The notes under the pieces were generated by a model, which saw nothing but the letters and a program-made list of their open reading frames with translations, did no database searches and was not told where the DNA came from. A program made the position numbers and the translations under genes. Source: Anaerovibrio lipolyticus DSM 3074 (GTDB taxonomy: Bacteria > Bacillota > Negativicutes > Selenomonadales > Selenomonadaceae). From it: a stretch of DNA of 64,000 bases. Below, piece by piece: positions 1 to 9,328 of the stretch. The DNA lies in NCBI RefSeq assembly GCF_900141865.1, contig NZ_FQYW01000012.1, positions 50,510 through 114,509 of the forward strand. Direction: 5' to 3'. How positions within the stretch are numbered: the first letter of the stretch is position 1; every line of letters starts with the position of its first letter.

Positions 1-119
1 TTAAGGAAGAAATGCTGGGGCTTAGCCAAGAATTAAAAAAACTTCAGAATGAAAGCAATCAGTTGATGGAGGCTATTTTCAATAATATGCAGATATTGGG
101 GATAGAGAATAAAGGATGA
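1..119 (+). CDS. hsdM: HsdM, type I DNA methyltransferase subunit, C-terminal end only
   Basis: The open frame enters from before the window and stops with TGA at 117-119. It encodes about 38 residues of a lysine/glutamate-rich helical tail with the pattern KEEMLGL-x2-EL-x2-LQ-x-ESNQLM. This tail closely resembles the fragment at 1247-1426, whose upstream part carries the RRYVGV motif of HsdM C-termini, so the two identify each other. HsdM normally adds N6-methyl groups to adenine and joins HsdS and HsdR in the restriction complex. The stop overlaps the ATG of the next gene at 116. No catalytic motif is visible because the methyltransferase body lies outside the window. Confidence 0.72.
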   Translation, partial: KEEMLGLSQELKKLQNESNQLMEAIFNNMQILGIENKG

Positions 120-1237
120 ATTTTGAACTACTAGCTAATAATGTTGAGAAAATACACAAGGTTACAAGTTTATATGCTAAAGGTGCAGTAAATCAGCTTC
201 TTACAATTAGAAACTGGATGATTGGTTTTTATATTGTGGAATTTGAGCAAAGTGGTAACGACAGGGCTGAATATGGGACTCAGCTTTTGACAAAGCTGTC
301 TAAAAAAGTGGAGATAAAAGGTCTTGACAGACAGATGTTAGGAACATGCAGACTGTTTTATCAAAGGTATCCGCAGATTTGCGCGACAGTGTCACGCAAA
401 TTACGTGGTATCGATGAAATAGAGATGTTACCTAAGGAGTTTGATGCTGAAAATAGTTATCTGAAAAATGTCGAAAATCAAATCTGCGATACAGCGTCAC
501 GCAAATTTGAAATGCCCCCAGATGTATTGATAAGCCGATTATCGTTCTCACATTTAAGAGAGATATTGCCTATTGATGACCCTCTTGAACGGTTCTTTTA
601 TGAGGTAGAATGTATAAAGGGGACATGGAGCGTCAGAGAACTTCGTAGACAGATTAGCTCAAAACTCTTTTTCCGGGCAGGTATCAGCAAAAAGCCAGAA
701 TTGTTGCTAAGGCAGGTAGATAGTGAGGATTTTAGTAAGTCATTGACAGTAAAAAATATCTATTCACTGGAATTTCTCGGGCTGGATGGCAAGGAGGCTG
801 TTACAGAATCTGATTTAGAAGAAGCCATTATGGAGCATTTGCAGGAGTTTCTGCTGGAAATGGGAAAAGGATTTTGTTTTGAAGCACGCCAGAAAAGAAT
901 CGTTATAGATGATGAGTATTATTTTATAGATCTTGTTCTGTACAATCGTTTGTTACACTGCAATGTAATTGTTGAATTAAAGGTAGATAAGTTTCGCTAT
1001 GAGCATTTTGGACAGCTTAATTCCTATGTGTCATATTACAAGGAATGTGAAATGACTGAGGGAGATAATCCACCTATCGGGATTCTTTTGTGTACCGAAA
1101 AGGGAGAAAAGATGGTAGAGTATGTCCTTAATGGTGTGGATGAACAGATTTTTGTTTCTACATATATGTTGCATTTGCCAGATAAAAAACAGTTGGAAGA
1201 GTTCCTGTTGGCTGAATTGAAGGAACTTGGAGTATGA
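116..1237 (+). CDS. DUF1016/YhcG-family PD-(D/E)xK nuclease-like protein
   Basis: The 373-residue protein has the two-part layout of the DUF1016 (YhcG) family: an N-terminal helical region and a C-terminal PD-(D/E)xK nuclease fold. In the C-terminal part Asp272 sits in YFIDLVLYN and Glu287/Lys289 in VIVELKV, which gives the D-x14-E-x-K arrangement. Full family length is kept. It starts inside the stop codon of hsdM and is followed by a leftover hsdM tail, so it sits in a type I restriction operon as an accessory gene. Family members are common in defence islands, but their substrate is not settled. A repeated QIC-x-T-x-SRK motif occurs at about residues 88 and 123. Function beyond nuclease fold is inference. 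Confidence 0.8.
   Translation: MNFELLANNVEKIHKVTSLYAKGAVNQLLTIRNWMIGFYIVEFEQSGNDRAEYGTQLLTKLSKKVEIKGLDRQMLGTCRLFYQRYPQICATVSRKLRGIDEIEMLPKEFDAENSYLKNVENQICDTASRKFEMPPDVLISRLSFSHLREILPIDDPLERFFYEVECIKGTWSVRELRRQISSKLFFRAGISKKPELLLRQVDSEDFSKSLTVKNIYSLEFLGLDGKEAVTESDLEEAIMEHLQEFLLEMGKGFCFEARQKRIVIDDEYYFIDLVLYNRLLHCNVIVELKVDKFRYEHFGQLNSYVSYYKECEMTEGDNPPIGILLCTEKGEKMVEYVLNGVDEQIFVSTYMLHLPDKKQLEEFLLAELKELGV
374..508 (+). repeat. Imperfect 30-bp direct repeat inside the DUF1016 gene
   Basis: Two near-copies at about 374-403 and 478-508 share the core GTCACGCAAATT and read in the same frame as QICATVSRKL and QICDTASRKF. They are separated by about 75 bp of unrelated linker sequence. The repeat lies between the N-terminal and the nuclease domain. 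Confidence 0.7.
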
Positions 1238-1246
1238 TAAGTATGA

Positions 1247-1426
1247 ACTATTGTTTCATGGAATGCCAGACGTTATGTAGGTGTAGCTGTTGAAGATGAT
1301 GGCCTTAGCGAGGAAGAATTTAAGGAAGAGATTCTGGGGCTTAATAAGGAATTGTATCAGTTACAGCAAGAAAGTAATAAATTGATGGATAGTATAGTTG
1401 GTAGTTTAAAGGAATTGGGAATATGA
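1247..1426 (+). pseudogene. Detached hsdM 3' fragment
   Basis: A frame open from 1247, bounded upstream by TGA at 1244, encodes about 59 residues starting TIVSWNARRYVGV and ending KELGI before TGA at 1424-1426. RRYVGV followed by an acidic stretch and a helical tail is the usual end of HsdM. There is no in-frame start or methyltransferase body, so this is a remnant. Its final 35 codons align with the true hsdM tail at 3-119, with roughly two-thirds of nucleotides identical, so it is a diverged second allele and not a recent copy. Its stop overlaps the hsdS ATG at 1423, the coupling expected of an intact hsdM-hsdS pair. Confidence 0.75.
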
Positions 1427-2652
1427 ATTGGCATGAAACTATTTTGGGTAAAAATATCACTACCAAGAAAGGTTTTGCGTTTAAAAGTACAAAATACGTT
1501 GATAGTGGTGTGCCTATTGTCAGAGTATCAGATTTTACATCAGATAGTATTTCTGCAAATGATTTAAAATATTATCCAAAAGAAGAAAAGTATACTTATC
1601 TGGATTATGAGTTGCACTATAAAGATATAATTATTCAGACGGTTGGTTCTTGGCCTAATAATCCGGATTCTGTTGTAGGAAAGGTCGTAAGAGTTCCTTA
1701 TGAGTTGAATAATGCTCTATTAAACCAAAATGCTGTCAAAATAATACCAAATGAAGGTATGGACAATGACTTTCTGTATTATAGGTTAAAGTCAAGTGAT
1801 TTTTCGGGCCATGTTGTAGGACAAGCGAGAGGTGCAGCTAATCAAGCAAGTATAACCTTGGAAACGATAAAGTCGTTTAAGTTTTTTATTCCCAACTATA
1901 ATGTGCAAATTAAAATAGGAAAAGTTATATCACAATATGATAGACTGCTCGAAACCAACAAAAAACGTATCAAAATCCTTGAGCAAATGGCTGAAAACCT
2001 GTACAAGGAATGGTTTGTGCGGTTTAGGTTTCCAGGGCATGAAAAGGCTGAATTTGTGGATGGTGTGCCAAAGGGATGGAAGGTTTGCAAGTTAAAAGAT
2101 ATTATAAAATTCAATCCTAAATATGATTTTAAACAACAATATAGCTATATAAATATTCCAATGGCTGCATTAAGTACATTTGGAATGTCTATTGATAAAT
2201 CACAGATAACAATAGAGGAAAAAAGCTCGGGTACTCATTTCGTAAATGGAGATGTACTTTTTGCAAAAATAACCCCTTGTTTGGAGAATGGCAAGACAGG
2301 ATTGGTTAATTGCTTGAATGACGATGAAGTTGGGACAGGTTCGACAGAGTTTATTGTTATGCATGGTGTTAAAGTGGACTCTTTCTTCACTTATTGTATT
2401 GCTAGAGATGAATTGTTTAGAAAACAAGCCATAAATAGCATGAATGGTGCAGATGGTAGACAACGAGCAGATTTGGCATTCATAAAAAAAATAAAATGGT
2501 TGCTGCCAAGTGATGAATTGCTAGTGAGATTTAAACGATTTACGGATAGTGTTATCAAACAGATTGAGATGTTTAACAAACAAAATCAAAATCTTATCAA
2601 ACAGAGGGATTATTTGCTTCCTCGTCTAATGAGTGGAAAACTACAGGTATGA
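1423..2652 (+). CDS. hsdS: HsdS, type I restriction-modification specificity subunit
   Basis: This 409-residue protein has the HsdS plan: a first target-recognition domain (about 1-150), a central conserved helical spacer, a second recognition domain (about 215-370) and a distal helical spacer. The central spacer contains EQMAENLYKEWFVRF followed by FPGHEKAEFVDGVPKGW, and the distal one ends with RDYLLPRLMSGKL; both are classic HsdS half-repeats. The two recognition domains each read half of a bipartite DNA target and position HsdM and HsdR on it. The start overlaps the stop of the hsdM remnant. The recognition sequence cannot be read from the protein. Confidence 0.93.
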   Translation: MNWHETILGKNITTKKGFAFKSTKYVDSGVPIVRVSDFTSDSISANDLKYYPKEEKYTYLDYELHYKDIIIQTVGSWPNNPDSVVGKVVRVPYELNNALLNQNAVKIIPNEGMDNDFLYYRLKSSDFSGHVVGQARGAANQASITLETIKSFKFFIPNYNVQIKIGKVISQYDRLLETNKKRIKILEQMAENLYKEWFVRFRFPGHEKAEFVDGVPKGWKVCKLKDIIKFNPKYDFKQQYSYINIPMAALSTFGMSIDKSQITIEEKSSGTHFVNGDVLFAKITPCLENGKTGLVNCLNDDEVGTGSTEFIVMHGVKVDSFFTYCIARDELFRKQAINSMNGADGRQRADLAFIKKIKWLLPSDELLVRFKRFTDSVIKQIEMFNKQNQNLIKQRDYLLPRLMSGKLQV

Positions 2653-2692
2653 CCTCACCCGCCCTACGGGCACCCTCCCCACGGGGGATGGC
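2653..2692 (+). repeat. Interspersed palindromic repeat, copy A
   Basis: Directly after the hsdS stop the sequence runs CCTCACCC, a small hairpin GCCC-TAC-GGGC (2661-2671), then CCCTCCCC-ACG-GGGGATGG (2673-2691). The same block order, in reverse orientation and with a longer middle hairpin, occurs at 21414-21472. It lies between hsdS and hsdR in a 65-bp gap. This resembles REP-like intergenic elements; no transposase is linked. Confidence 0.6.
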
Positions 2693-2717
2693 TTAGAATA
2701 CGAAAGGAGATAGAGCC

Positions 2718-5700
2718 ATGGGCAGCTTTATTTCAGAGGATGATATTGAGCAGGCGATACTGGCAAAACTTCAAGAACCATCATTTAAGTACGACATTTT
2801 AAAGTGTGATCCGGACCCGGCCAAAAGAGAAGATTTAAACGATGGCACTGGGCGCACCTCCAAGAGCCAGTGTGTATTGCCAGAGGTGATGCGCACAGCT
2901 ATTTTTCGCCTGAATCCAAATATTGATGCGGATATTTTAAATAATATAATCCGTGAATTATGTCAGGATTATTCTGCCAAGGATATTGCAACAGCCAATT
3001 ATGAGCTGTATCGTAAAATCCGTAATGGTATCAAGGTTAATGTCAGACGGAATGGCAAGGCTGATTTTGATTTCGTGAAGCTGGTGGATTTTCGCCAGCC
3101 GGAAAATAATACTTTTACTGCTGTTTCCCAGATGTGGATTATGGGCAATGTGTACTGGCGAAGGCCCGACGTGCTGGTTTTTGTTAATGGTATGCCAATG
3201 GTGTTCATTGAGCTGAAAAACAGCATTGTAAAGGTGAAGGAAGCATATAATGATAATCTCACCAATTACAAGAAGGACATTCCAAATCTTTTCGCCTTTA
3301 ATCAGATTTGTGTGCTGTCCAATGGCATAGAAACACGGCTGGGGGCATATTGTGCTACCTATGAGTATTTCTTTGAATGGCTGAAGGTGGAGTCGGAAAA
3401 GGAAAAGGTAGACCGTAACGAATTAAAAGAAGTTTCAAAGGCAGAGAACAGCTCCATAAAGTATTTTATTGAGGGATTGCTGAATAAAAGTAATCTTGTT
3501 GATTATATTGAGAACTTCATTCTGTTTCAGAATGGCGGTAATAAGATTATCGCCAAGAACCATCAATATTTAGGAGTAAACAATCTGATAGAGGCACTAA
3601 AGAATCGTCAGGATTTACAGGGAAAGCTTGGCGTTTTTTGGCATACCCAGGGTAGTGGAAAGTCCTTCTCCATGGTTATGTTTGTCCGCAAGGTGAGGAA
3701 GACTATGGAGGGGAATTTCACCTTCCTGATAATTACTGACCGTGAGGACCTTGATAATCAGATTGTAAAGAACTTCATTCGTACAGAAGTAATTGGTAAA
3801 AATGAAGAATGCCAGCCAAAGAATGGAAAGCAGCTACGGGAATATTTGACCGGCAACAAGCCAATTATTTTTACTATGATACATAAGTTCAAATATGATA
3901 AGGGAAAGAAATACCCCGTATTGTCCGAGCGTAATGATATTATTGTTATCGTGGATGAAGCACATCGCACCCAGTACAAGACTCTGGCAGAAAATATGCA
4001 TACTGGTCTGCCTAATGCAAATTATGTAGCTTTTACAGGTACTCCGCTGTTGGGAAGCAAGAGGCTAACCAATCAGTGGTTTGGTAATTATGTATCCGAG
4101 TATAATTTTGCTCAGTCTGTAGAGGATGGTTCTACGGTGCCGTTGTTTTACTCCAAACCAGTACCAGAGGTGTGTCTGCAAAATGATTTCCTGGATGATG
4201 ATGTGGTAAACATTATCGAAGAAGAAAATCTTAATGATGAGGAACAGCGACTGTTGGAAAATTCTTCTTCAAGAATTTTGGAAGTAATCAAGCGGGAGGA
4301 CCGTCTTAATAAGATTGCGGCCCATATTGCTTATCATTTTCCGCGTCGGGGATTTCTTGGCAAGGGTATGGTAGTGTCGGTAGATAAGTACACGGCAGTG
4401 CAGATGTATGACAAAGTACAACGCTATTGGTCCGAGGAAAAGAAAAAGCTAATTCAGGAACGCAACAGAGCAGCTACTAAAGCAAAACAAGATGAAATAA
4501 CCGGGATTATTGATTATATGAATAAGGCCGAAATGGCGGTGGTTATTTCTGAGGAAGCTGGTGAGGAAGAAAAATTCAGTGCAAAGGGGCTGGACATAAA
4601 AAAACATCGGGACAAAATGAATTATATTTCTCCTGAAGGCGAGGACATAGAGGATAGGTTTAAACGCCCGGACAGCAATTTACAGTTGGTGTTCGTGTGT
4701 GCTATGTGGCTCACTGGTTTTGATGTGCCAAGCATGTCTACCTTGTATTTGGACAAGCCAATGAAGGCTCATACATTAATGCAGGGGATTGCCAGAGCAA
4801 ATCGGACTTTTCCGGGCAAGCAGTGCGGAATGATTGTAGATTATGTAAATGTATTCAAATACATGAAAAAAGCTCTGCGTGATTATGCTGTTGGGGATAA
4901 TGATGATGAGTTCCCTGTGAAAAATATGGAGGAACTCTTAAAATATCTGGACGATGCTGTTAAAGAAGCCAAGGCATTTCTGTTGGGACTAGGTATAGAT
5001 ATTGATGACATATTGAGGGAAAGTACCCTGTTTGATCAGTTGGAAGAATTGCGGGAGGCCTATAATATCATTGTTGATAAGGACGAGTATAAGGATAAGT
5101 TCAATGTTATTGTTAATACATTGGTTAATCTTTATGAGAGTGCCAAGCCAGAGATTTTCAAATATAACTGGCCGCACGCGGAGGCTTATTCTGCGTTGTG
5201 TTATCTTCACGGGCTGTACCATAATCTAATTGATGATGAGAAAATTAATCGTGCCCGTATGAGAATGGCAGCTCTGCTTGATGATAGTGTGATAGCTGCT
5301 AACCCAATTCAGGGGATTAAGGAAGGTGTTGCCATATATAAAACCAAAGTTATTGATTTGTCGAAAATTGATGCTGAGGAGTTAAAAGCTGAGTTTAAGC
5401 AGGCCAAATATCGGTCGGTGGAAATTGACGATATGAAGTCATTTATTGAGCGGGCTTTGGTTCAGATGTTGAAGCGAAATTGTACTCGCCGAAATTTCTC
5501 TGAACGATATAGAAATATAATTGATCAATATAACGCAGGCAGTGCTGATAATGAACACTATTATGAAGAATTGGTGAAGCTGTTAGCGGATATGCAGGAG
5601 GAAGATTCCAGAGCCAGCCGTGAGGGGCTTACAGATGAAGAACTGGAGATTTATGACCTGTTGATGGCAGACAAGAAGCTCACCAAGACCGAGGAACAAA

Positions 5701-5939
5701 AGGTTAAACTTTCGGCCAAGCGTTTGTATGAGAAGCTGCGGGATAACAAACAGGATATTTTCGTGGTGGACTGGTACAAGGATGAACAGCCTCGTTCCAG
5801 AGTAAAGTCGGCTATAGAGGAAGTTTTGGACGAAGACTTACCAGATAGCTATGACAAAGAATTTTTTGAGCTGAAAACAAATCTGCTAATGGCCCATTTT
5901 ATGGATATGGCCGTGCAGGGATATGGTTGGATAAGATAG
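2718..5939 (+). CDS. hsdR: HsdR, type I restriction endonuclease subunit
   Basis: The 1073-residue protein carries an N-terminal PD-(D/E)xK nuclease (PD at 150-151, ELK at 165-167) and an SF2 translocase. The Walker A motif QGSGKS is near 311-316, the DEAH box at 413-416, and a motif VI-like GIARANRTFPGK further on. HsdR binds the HsdM-HsdS methylase, translocates unmodified DNA using ATP, and cuts at a distance. Length and domain order are normal and nothing looks broken. A strong ribosome-binding site (AAGGAGATAG) precedes ATG 2718. The gene runs with a 12-bp gap into the JetC-like ATPase gene, suggesting one transcript. Confidence 0.95.
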   Translation: MGSFISEDDIEQAILAKLQEPSFKYDILKCDPDPAKREDLNDGTGRTSKSQCVLPEVMRTAIFRLNPNIDADILNNIIRELCQDYSAKDIATANYELYRKIRNGIKVNVRRNGKADFDFVKLVDFRQPENNTFTAVSQMWIMGNVYWRRPDVLVFVNGMPMVFIELKNSIVKVKEAYNDNLTNYKKDIPNLFAFNQICVLSNGIETRLGAYCATYEYFFEWLKVESEKEKVDRNELKEVSKAENSSIKYFIEGLLNKSNLVDYIENFILFQNGGNKIIAKNHQYLGVNNLIEALKNRQDLQGKLGVFWHTQGSGKSFSMVMFVRKVRKTMEGNFTFLIITDREDLDNQIVKNFIRTEVIGKNEECQPKNGKQLREYLTGNKPIIFTMIHKFKYDKGKKYPVLSERNDIIVIVDEAHRTQYKTLAENMHTGLPNANYVAFTGTPLLGSKRLTNQWFGNYVSEYNFAQSVEDGSTVPLFYSKPVPEVCLQNDFLDDDVVNIIEEENLNDEEQRLLENSSSRILEVIKREDRLNKIAAHIAYHFPRRGFLGKGMVVSVDKYTAVQMYDKVQRYWSEEKKKLIQERNRAATKAKQDEITGIIDYMNKAEMAVVISEEAGEEEKFSAKGLDIKKHRDKMNYISPEGEDIEDRFKRPDSNLQLVFVCAMWLTGFDVPSMSTLYLDKPMKAHTLMQGIARANRTFPGKQCGMIVDYVNVFKYMKKALRDYAVGDNDDEFPVKNMEELLKYLDDAVKEAKAFLLGLGIDIDDILRESTLFDQLEELREAYNIIVDKDEYKDKFNVIVNTLVNLYESAKPEIFKYNWPHAEAYSALCYLHGLYHNLIDDEKINRARMRMAALLDDSVIAANPIQGIKEGVAIYKTKVIDLSKIDAEELKAEFKQAKYRSVEIDDMKSFIERALVQMLKRNCTRRNFSERYRNIIDQYNAGSADNEHYYEELVKLLADMQEEDSRASREGLTDEELEIYDLLMADKKLTKTEEQKVKLSAKRLYEKLRDNKQDIFVVDWYKDEQPRSRVKSAIEEVLDEDLPDSYDKEFFELKTNLLMAHFMDMAVQGYGWIR

Positions 5940-5951
5940 AAAAGGATAATT

Positions 5952-8900
5952 ATGGATTTATTTGATTTTGAGCATGACCCCAAGGATGTGAAGATGGGGT
6001 TTCGGCTGGTTCGGCTGGAAGTATATAATTGGGGTACCTTTGATGGGAAGATTTGGGCCATGGATTTGGATGGGGAAACATCACTTTTGACAGGTGATGT
6101 AGGCTCCGGCAAATCTACTCTGGTGGATGCACTGATTACTCTGTTGGTGCCACCTAAAAAGGTTACCTACAACAAGGCGGCGGATGCCAGTGCCAGAGAG
6201 CGCAGCCTTAATTCTTATATCAGGGGCTATTATGCCCAGAAAAGGTCTGAGGACGGCATTGGCCAGCCCGAGGCCCTTCGTGACAGAAACCAGTACAGCG
6301 TTGTACTGGCTGTTTTTGGTGACGAAAATTTGGGAGCCAGAGTGACTTTGGCTCAGGTTTTCTGGTACAAGGATGAAACGGGAAGCCCGGATAGGTTCTT
6401 TGTGTTGGGTGAAAAGACTCTTACCATTGAAAATCACTTCAGCAACTTTGGAAGCGATATCAGAAGCCTGAGAAAGCGCCTCAGCAATGATGTCTATATC
6501 CATATTTATGATGATTACCCAAAATATGCGGAGGATTTTCGCCGTCGCTTTGGCATCAGCTCCTTGCAGGCCATGGATCTTTTCCAGCAGACTATTTCCA
6601 TGAAGAAGGTGGATTCCCTCACCAGCTTCGTGCGCCAAAATATGCTGGAGCAGCCTGGAACAGAGGATGATGTACAGCGTCTTTTGGAGCATTTTCATGA
6701 CCTGGACACCGCCCATAGTGCGGTGGTAAGGGCAAGAAGGCAGGAGGAAATGCTGTTGCCTCTTACTGCCCTTGGGGAAAGCTATTTTGATGCTCATAGC
6801 CGTCAGGTGGTTATTGAACAGATGGAAGGGGCCCTGTCAGCTTGGTTTGCCAAGGAGGACAAGGAGCTTAGGGAAAAAGCTCTGTCAAATTTGGAAAATA
6901 ATCTTGCACAGGTAAAAAAAGACCATGAATCCATTATGGAGCAAAAGCAAACCAATGAGGAATCCATTGAGGATGTACAGCGTCAGCTTTACCAAAATGG
7001 TGGTGACAAGGTTTCCGTTACTGAAGAAAAGCTGGATAATGCCAACAAGGCTCTGGAGGCCTGCTTAAAGCAGCGTCAGCAGTATGAGGAAAATGCTAAG
7101 GGGCTGTCATTGGAAGTGCCAGATACCTTGACGTCCTTTAAGGAAAATCTTGAAAAGCTCATAGCTCTGGATAAAGAGGAGAAGCAACGGGAGCTGGATA
7201 TTGCTGATGCCCAAAGCGACAATGACAGCGAGATTAAGGCCCTTAATAATTCCATAGCAATGGTGGAAAATGAGCTGAGTTCCCTGCGTTCCCGCAAATC
7301 CAGTATTTCTGCCGATTACATAGACCTTCGGCAGCAGATCTGTCAGGACTTGGATTTGGCAGAAAGCGAGCTTCCATTTGCAGGAGAGCTTATGCAGGTG
7401 GCCGAAGGCGAGGAACAGTGGGAGGGTGCCCTGGAGCGTCTTCTTCACGGCTTCGGTATGTCCTTATTGGTGCCTAAGCTTCATTATGGTGAAATCATTC
7501 AGTGGATGGAGAAGCATAAGGTCAAGCAGCGGGTGGTGTACTACAGCTGTGAGGAATATGTGGATCCTGTTAATTTTGAGGATTTGTCTGAGGATGCGGC
7601 CTGTGCCAAGCTGGACATTCGTCAGGATTCCCCGTTTAAAAAATGGCTTATGAGGGAGCTTTATCAGCGGTATAGCCATACTTGCTGTGAAACCTTCAAG
7701 GATTTTCAACGGGAAAAATTTGCCATTACCATAAAGGGGCAGATAAAGACCCAGGGGCGGCGTCACGAAAAAGATGACCGCTACGATTTAAATGATCGTC
7801 GCCGTTATGTGCTGGGCTTTTCCAACTTGAAGAAAATTCAGGCCCTGGAATCTGAGCTGGAGGATTTGCAGGAGGCTGTAAAGGAAGCAAGGCGCACTGA
7901 AGGACGGTTGAAGCGTCAAAACGGGGAGTGTCGCAAGAAACAGCTTTATATAAATAACCTTCAGCTGTTTAAGGATTTCACTCTTTTGGACAGGGTAACC
8001 CTTGAAAAGGAAGTGGCTGAAAAAAAGCAGCTTTTGTCTGGGCTTCAGGAGGAAAATGCCGTTTACATGAGGCTGGAAAAGCAGCTTTCCCAGCTAAAGG
8101 CTGAGCGGAAGGATATTGATTTACAGCTACAGCGGATTGTTGTTTCGTTAAATAACATAAATTATGGCATTAAAAGCAATAAACAGGGGATAGAGGCAGA
8201 TGAGGCCCGTTTGGAGCAAATCAGCGAGGAAGAACAGCTGCGTATATTCCCAAGAATTTCTGAAAGAGCAGCCCAGGTATTTGGAGAAAAGCATCTTTCC
8301 CTTGATAACCAGAGTGAGCTGAAGGAAAAGCTGGGGGCAAATCTGCGGGCTGAACGGGAGATGTCTGTTCGTTCCAAGGAGGAAAAAGGACAGCAGCTGG
8401 TAGTTATGATGCAGCGATTTAAGGCAGCTTTCCCTGAATTTGGGGATGAGCTGGCAGCAGCCACTGAAGGCCTTAATGATTATCGTCAGCTTCTTACAAA
8501 GCTCCAGACTGATGCATTGCCACGCTTTGAAGACAAATTCCGTCAGCTTCTTCGTGAAAATACCATTAACAGAATTGCCCTCTTTAGGGAAAAGCTGAAC
8601 AATGTGTGCGATGTAATAAAGGAACGCATCGAGATGATTAATCATTCTCTGGCGGAAATTGATTACAGCGAGGGGCGTTATATTCAGATTGAATGCGACA
8701 ATGTGGCAGACAATGATATAAAGGATTTCCGTAATCAGCTTCGCTCCTGTGTCAGTGGTTATTCAGAGGGGGATGAGAATGAAGCATATTCGGAAGAAAA
8801 ATTCCGTCAGGTGGAAAAGATTATTGAACGCTTTAGGGGGCGGCCTGAGTGTGCTGAGGCTGATAAGCGATGGACTGCCAGAGTTACAGATGTAAGAAAC

Positions 8901-9326
8901 TGGTTTAGCTTTGCAGCTTCAGAGCGCTGGCGGGAAACTGGAGAAGAATATGAACACTATACCGATTCCGGCGGCAAATCCGGCGGTCAGAAGGAAAAAC
9001 TGGCCTATACCATATTGGCTGCCAGTCTTGTTTATAACTTCGGCCTTGAAAGCAAGCACAAGAAAATAAACAGCTTCCGTTTTGTGGTGATTGATGAGGC
9101 TTTTTTAAAGAGCTCTGATGAATCAGCCAGATTTGGGTTGGAGCTTTTCCGTAAAATGGATTTACAGCTGTTGGTGGTAACTCCATTGCTAAAAATTGGT
9201 ACAATAGAGCCTTATGTGTCCCATGTAGGATTTGTGTACCAGAATGACCAGAAGCATAAATCATATTTGAGAAATCTGTCCATAAAGCAGCTTCAGGCCC
9301 AGCGGGAAGAATACGCCAGGGGGTAA
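5952..9326 (+). CDS. Wadjet JetC-like SMC/MukB-type ATPase
   Basis: The 1124-residue protein begins with a YNWGTFDG motif and Walker A GDVGSGKST (residues 48-56), then KAADASARERSLNSYI, both characteristic of JetC of the Wadjet plasmid-defence complex. A long coiled-coil region fills roughly 290-950. The ABC signature SGGQKE lies near 1010 and Walker B VVIDEAF near 1044. JetC with JetA and JetB forms a condensin-like motor that extrudes plasmid DNA for cleavage by JetD. Here only this ATPase is visible, 12 bp after hsdR, and the next gene is ribF with its own promoter. Partners must lie before the window, elsewhere, or be absent. Codon use matches its neighbours. Confidence 0.85.
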   Translation: MDLFDFEHDPKDVKMGFRLVRLEVYNWGTFDGKIWAMDLDGETSLLTGDVGSGKSTLVDALITLLVPPKKVTYNKAADASARERSLNSYIRGYYAQKRSEDGIGQPEALRDRNQYSVVLAVFGDENLGARVTLAQVFWYKDETGSPDRFFVLGEKTLTIENHFSNFGSDIRSLRKRLSNDVYIHIYDDYPKYAEDFRRRFGISSLQAMDLFQQTISMKKVDSLTSFVRQNMLEQPGTEDDVQRLLEHFHDLDTAHSAVVRARRQEEMLLPLTALGESYFDAHSRQVVIEQMEGALSAWFAKEDKELREKALSNLENNLAQVKKDHESIMEQKQTNEESIEDVQRQLYQNGGDKVSVTEEKLDNANKALEACLKQRQQYEENAKGLSLEVPDTLTSFKENLEKLIALDKEEKQRELDIADAQSDNDSEIKALNNSIAMVENELSSLRSRKSSISADYIDLRQQICQDLDLAESELPFAGELMQVAEGEEQWEGALERLLHGFGMSLLVPKLHYGEIIQWMEKHKVKQRVVYYSCEEYVDPVNFEDLSEDAACAKLDIRQDSPFKKWLMRELYQRYSHTCCETFKDFQREKFAITIKGQIKTQGRRHEKDDRYDLNDRRRYVLGFSNLKKIQALESELEDLQEAVKEARRTEGRLKRQNGECRKKQLYINNLQLFKDFTLLDRVTLEKEVAEKKQLLSGLQEENAVYMRLEKQLSQLKAERKDIDLQLQRIVVSLNNINYGIKSNKQGIEADEARLEQISEEEQLRIFPRISERAAQVFGEKHLSLDNQSELKEKLGANLRAEREMSVRSKEEKGQQLVVMMQRFKAAFPEFGDELAAATEGLNDYRQLLTKLQTDALPRFEDKFRQLLRENTINRIALFREKLNNVCDVIKERIEMINHSLAEIDYSEGRYIQIECDNVADNDIKDFRNQLRSCVSGYSEGDENEAYSEEKFRQVEKIIERFRGRPECAEADKRWTARVTDVRNWFSFAASERWRETGEEYEHYTDSGGKSGGQKEKLAYTILAASLVYNFGLESKHKKINSFRFVVIDEAFLKSSDESARFGLELFRKMDLQLLVVTPLLKIGTIEPYVSHVGFVYQNDQKHKSYLRNLSIKQLQAQREEYARG

Positions 9327-9328
9327 AT

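Noticed and set aside
374..508. A CRISPR-like repeat
   Set aside because: Only two imperfect copies exist, in frame within a protein gene, with no further spacers.
6081..6797. A 238-codon minus-strand frame inside the JetC-like gene
   Set aside because: No start signal, and it lies under the conserved Walker A region of the real gene.
5952..9326. A complete Wadjet system
   Set aside because: Only the JetC-like ATPase is visible; jetA, jetB and jetD are not present downstream.
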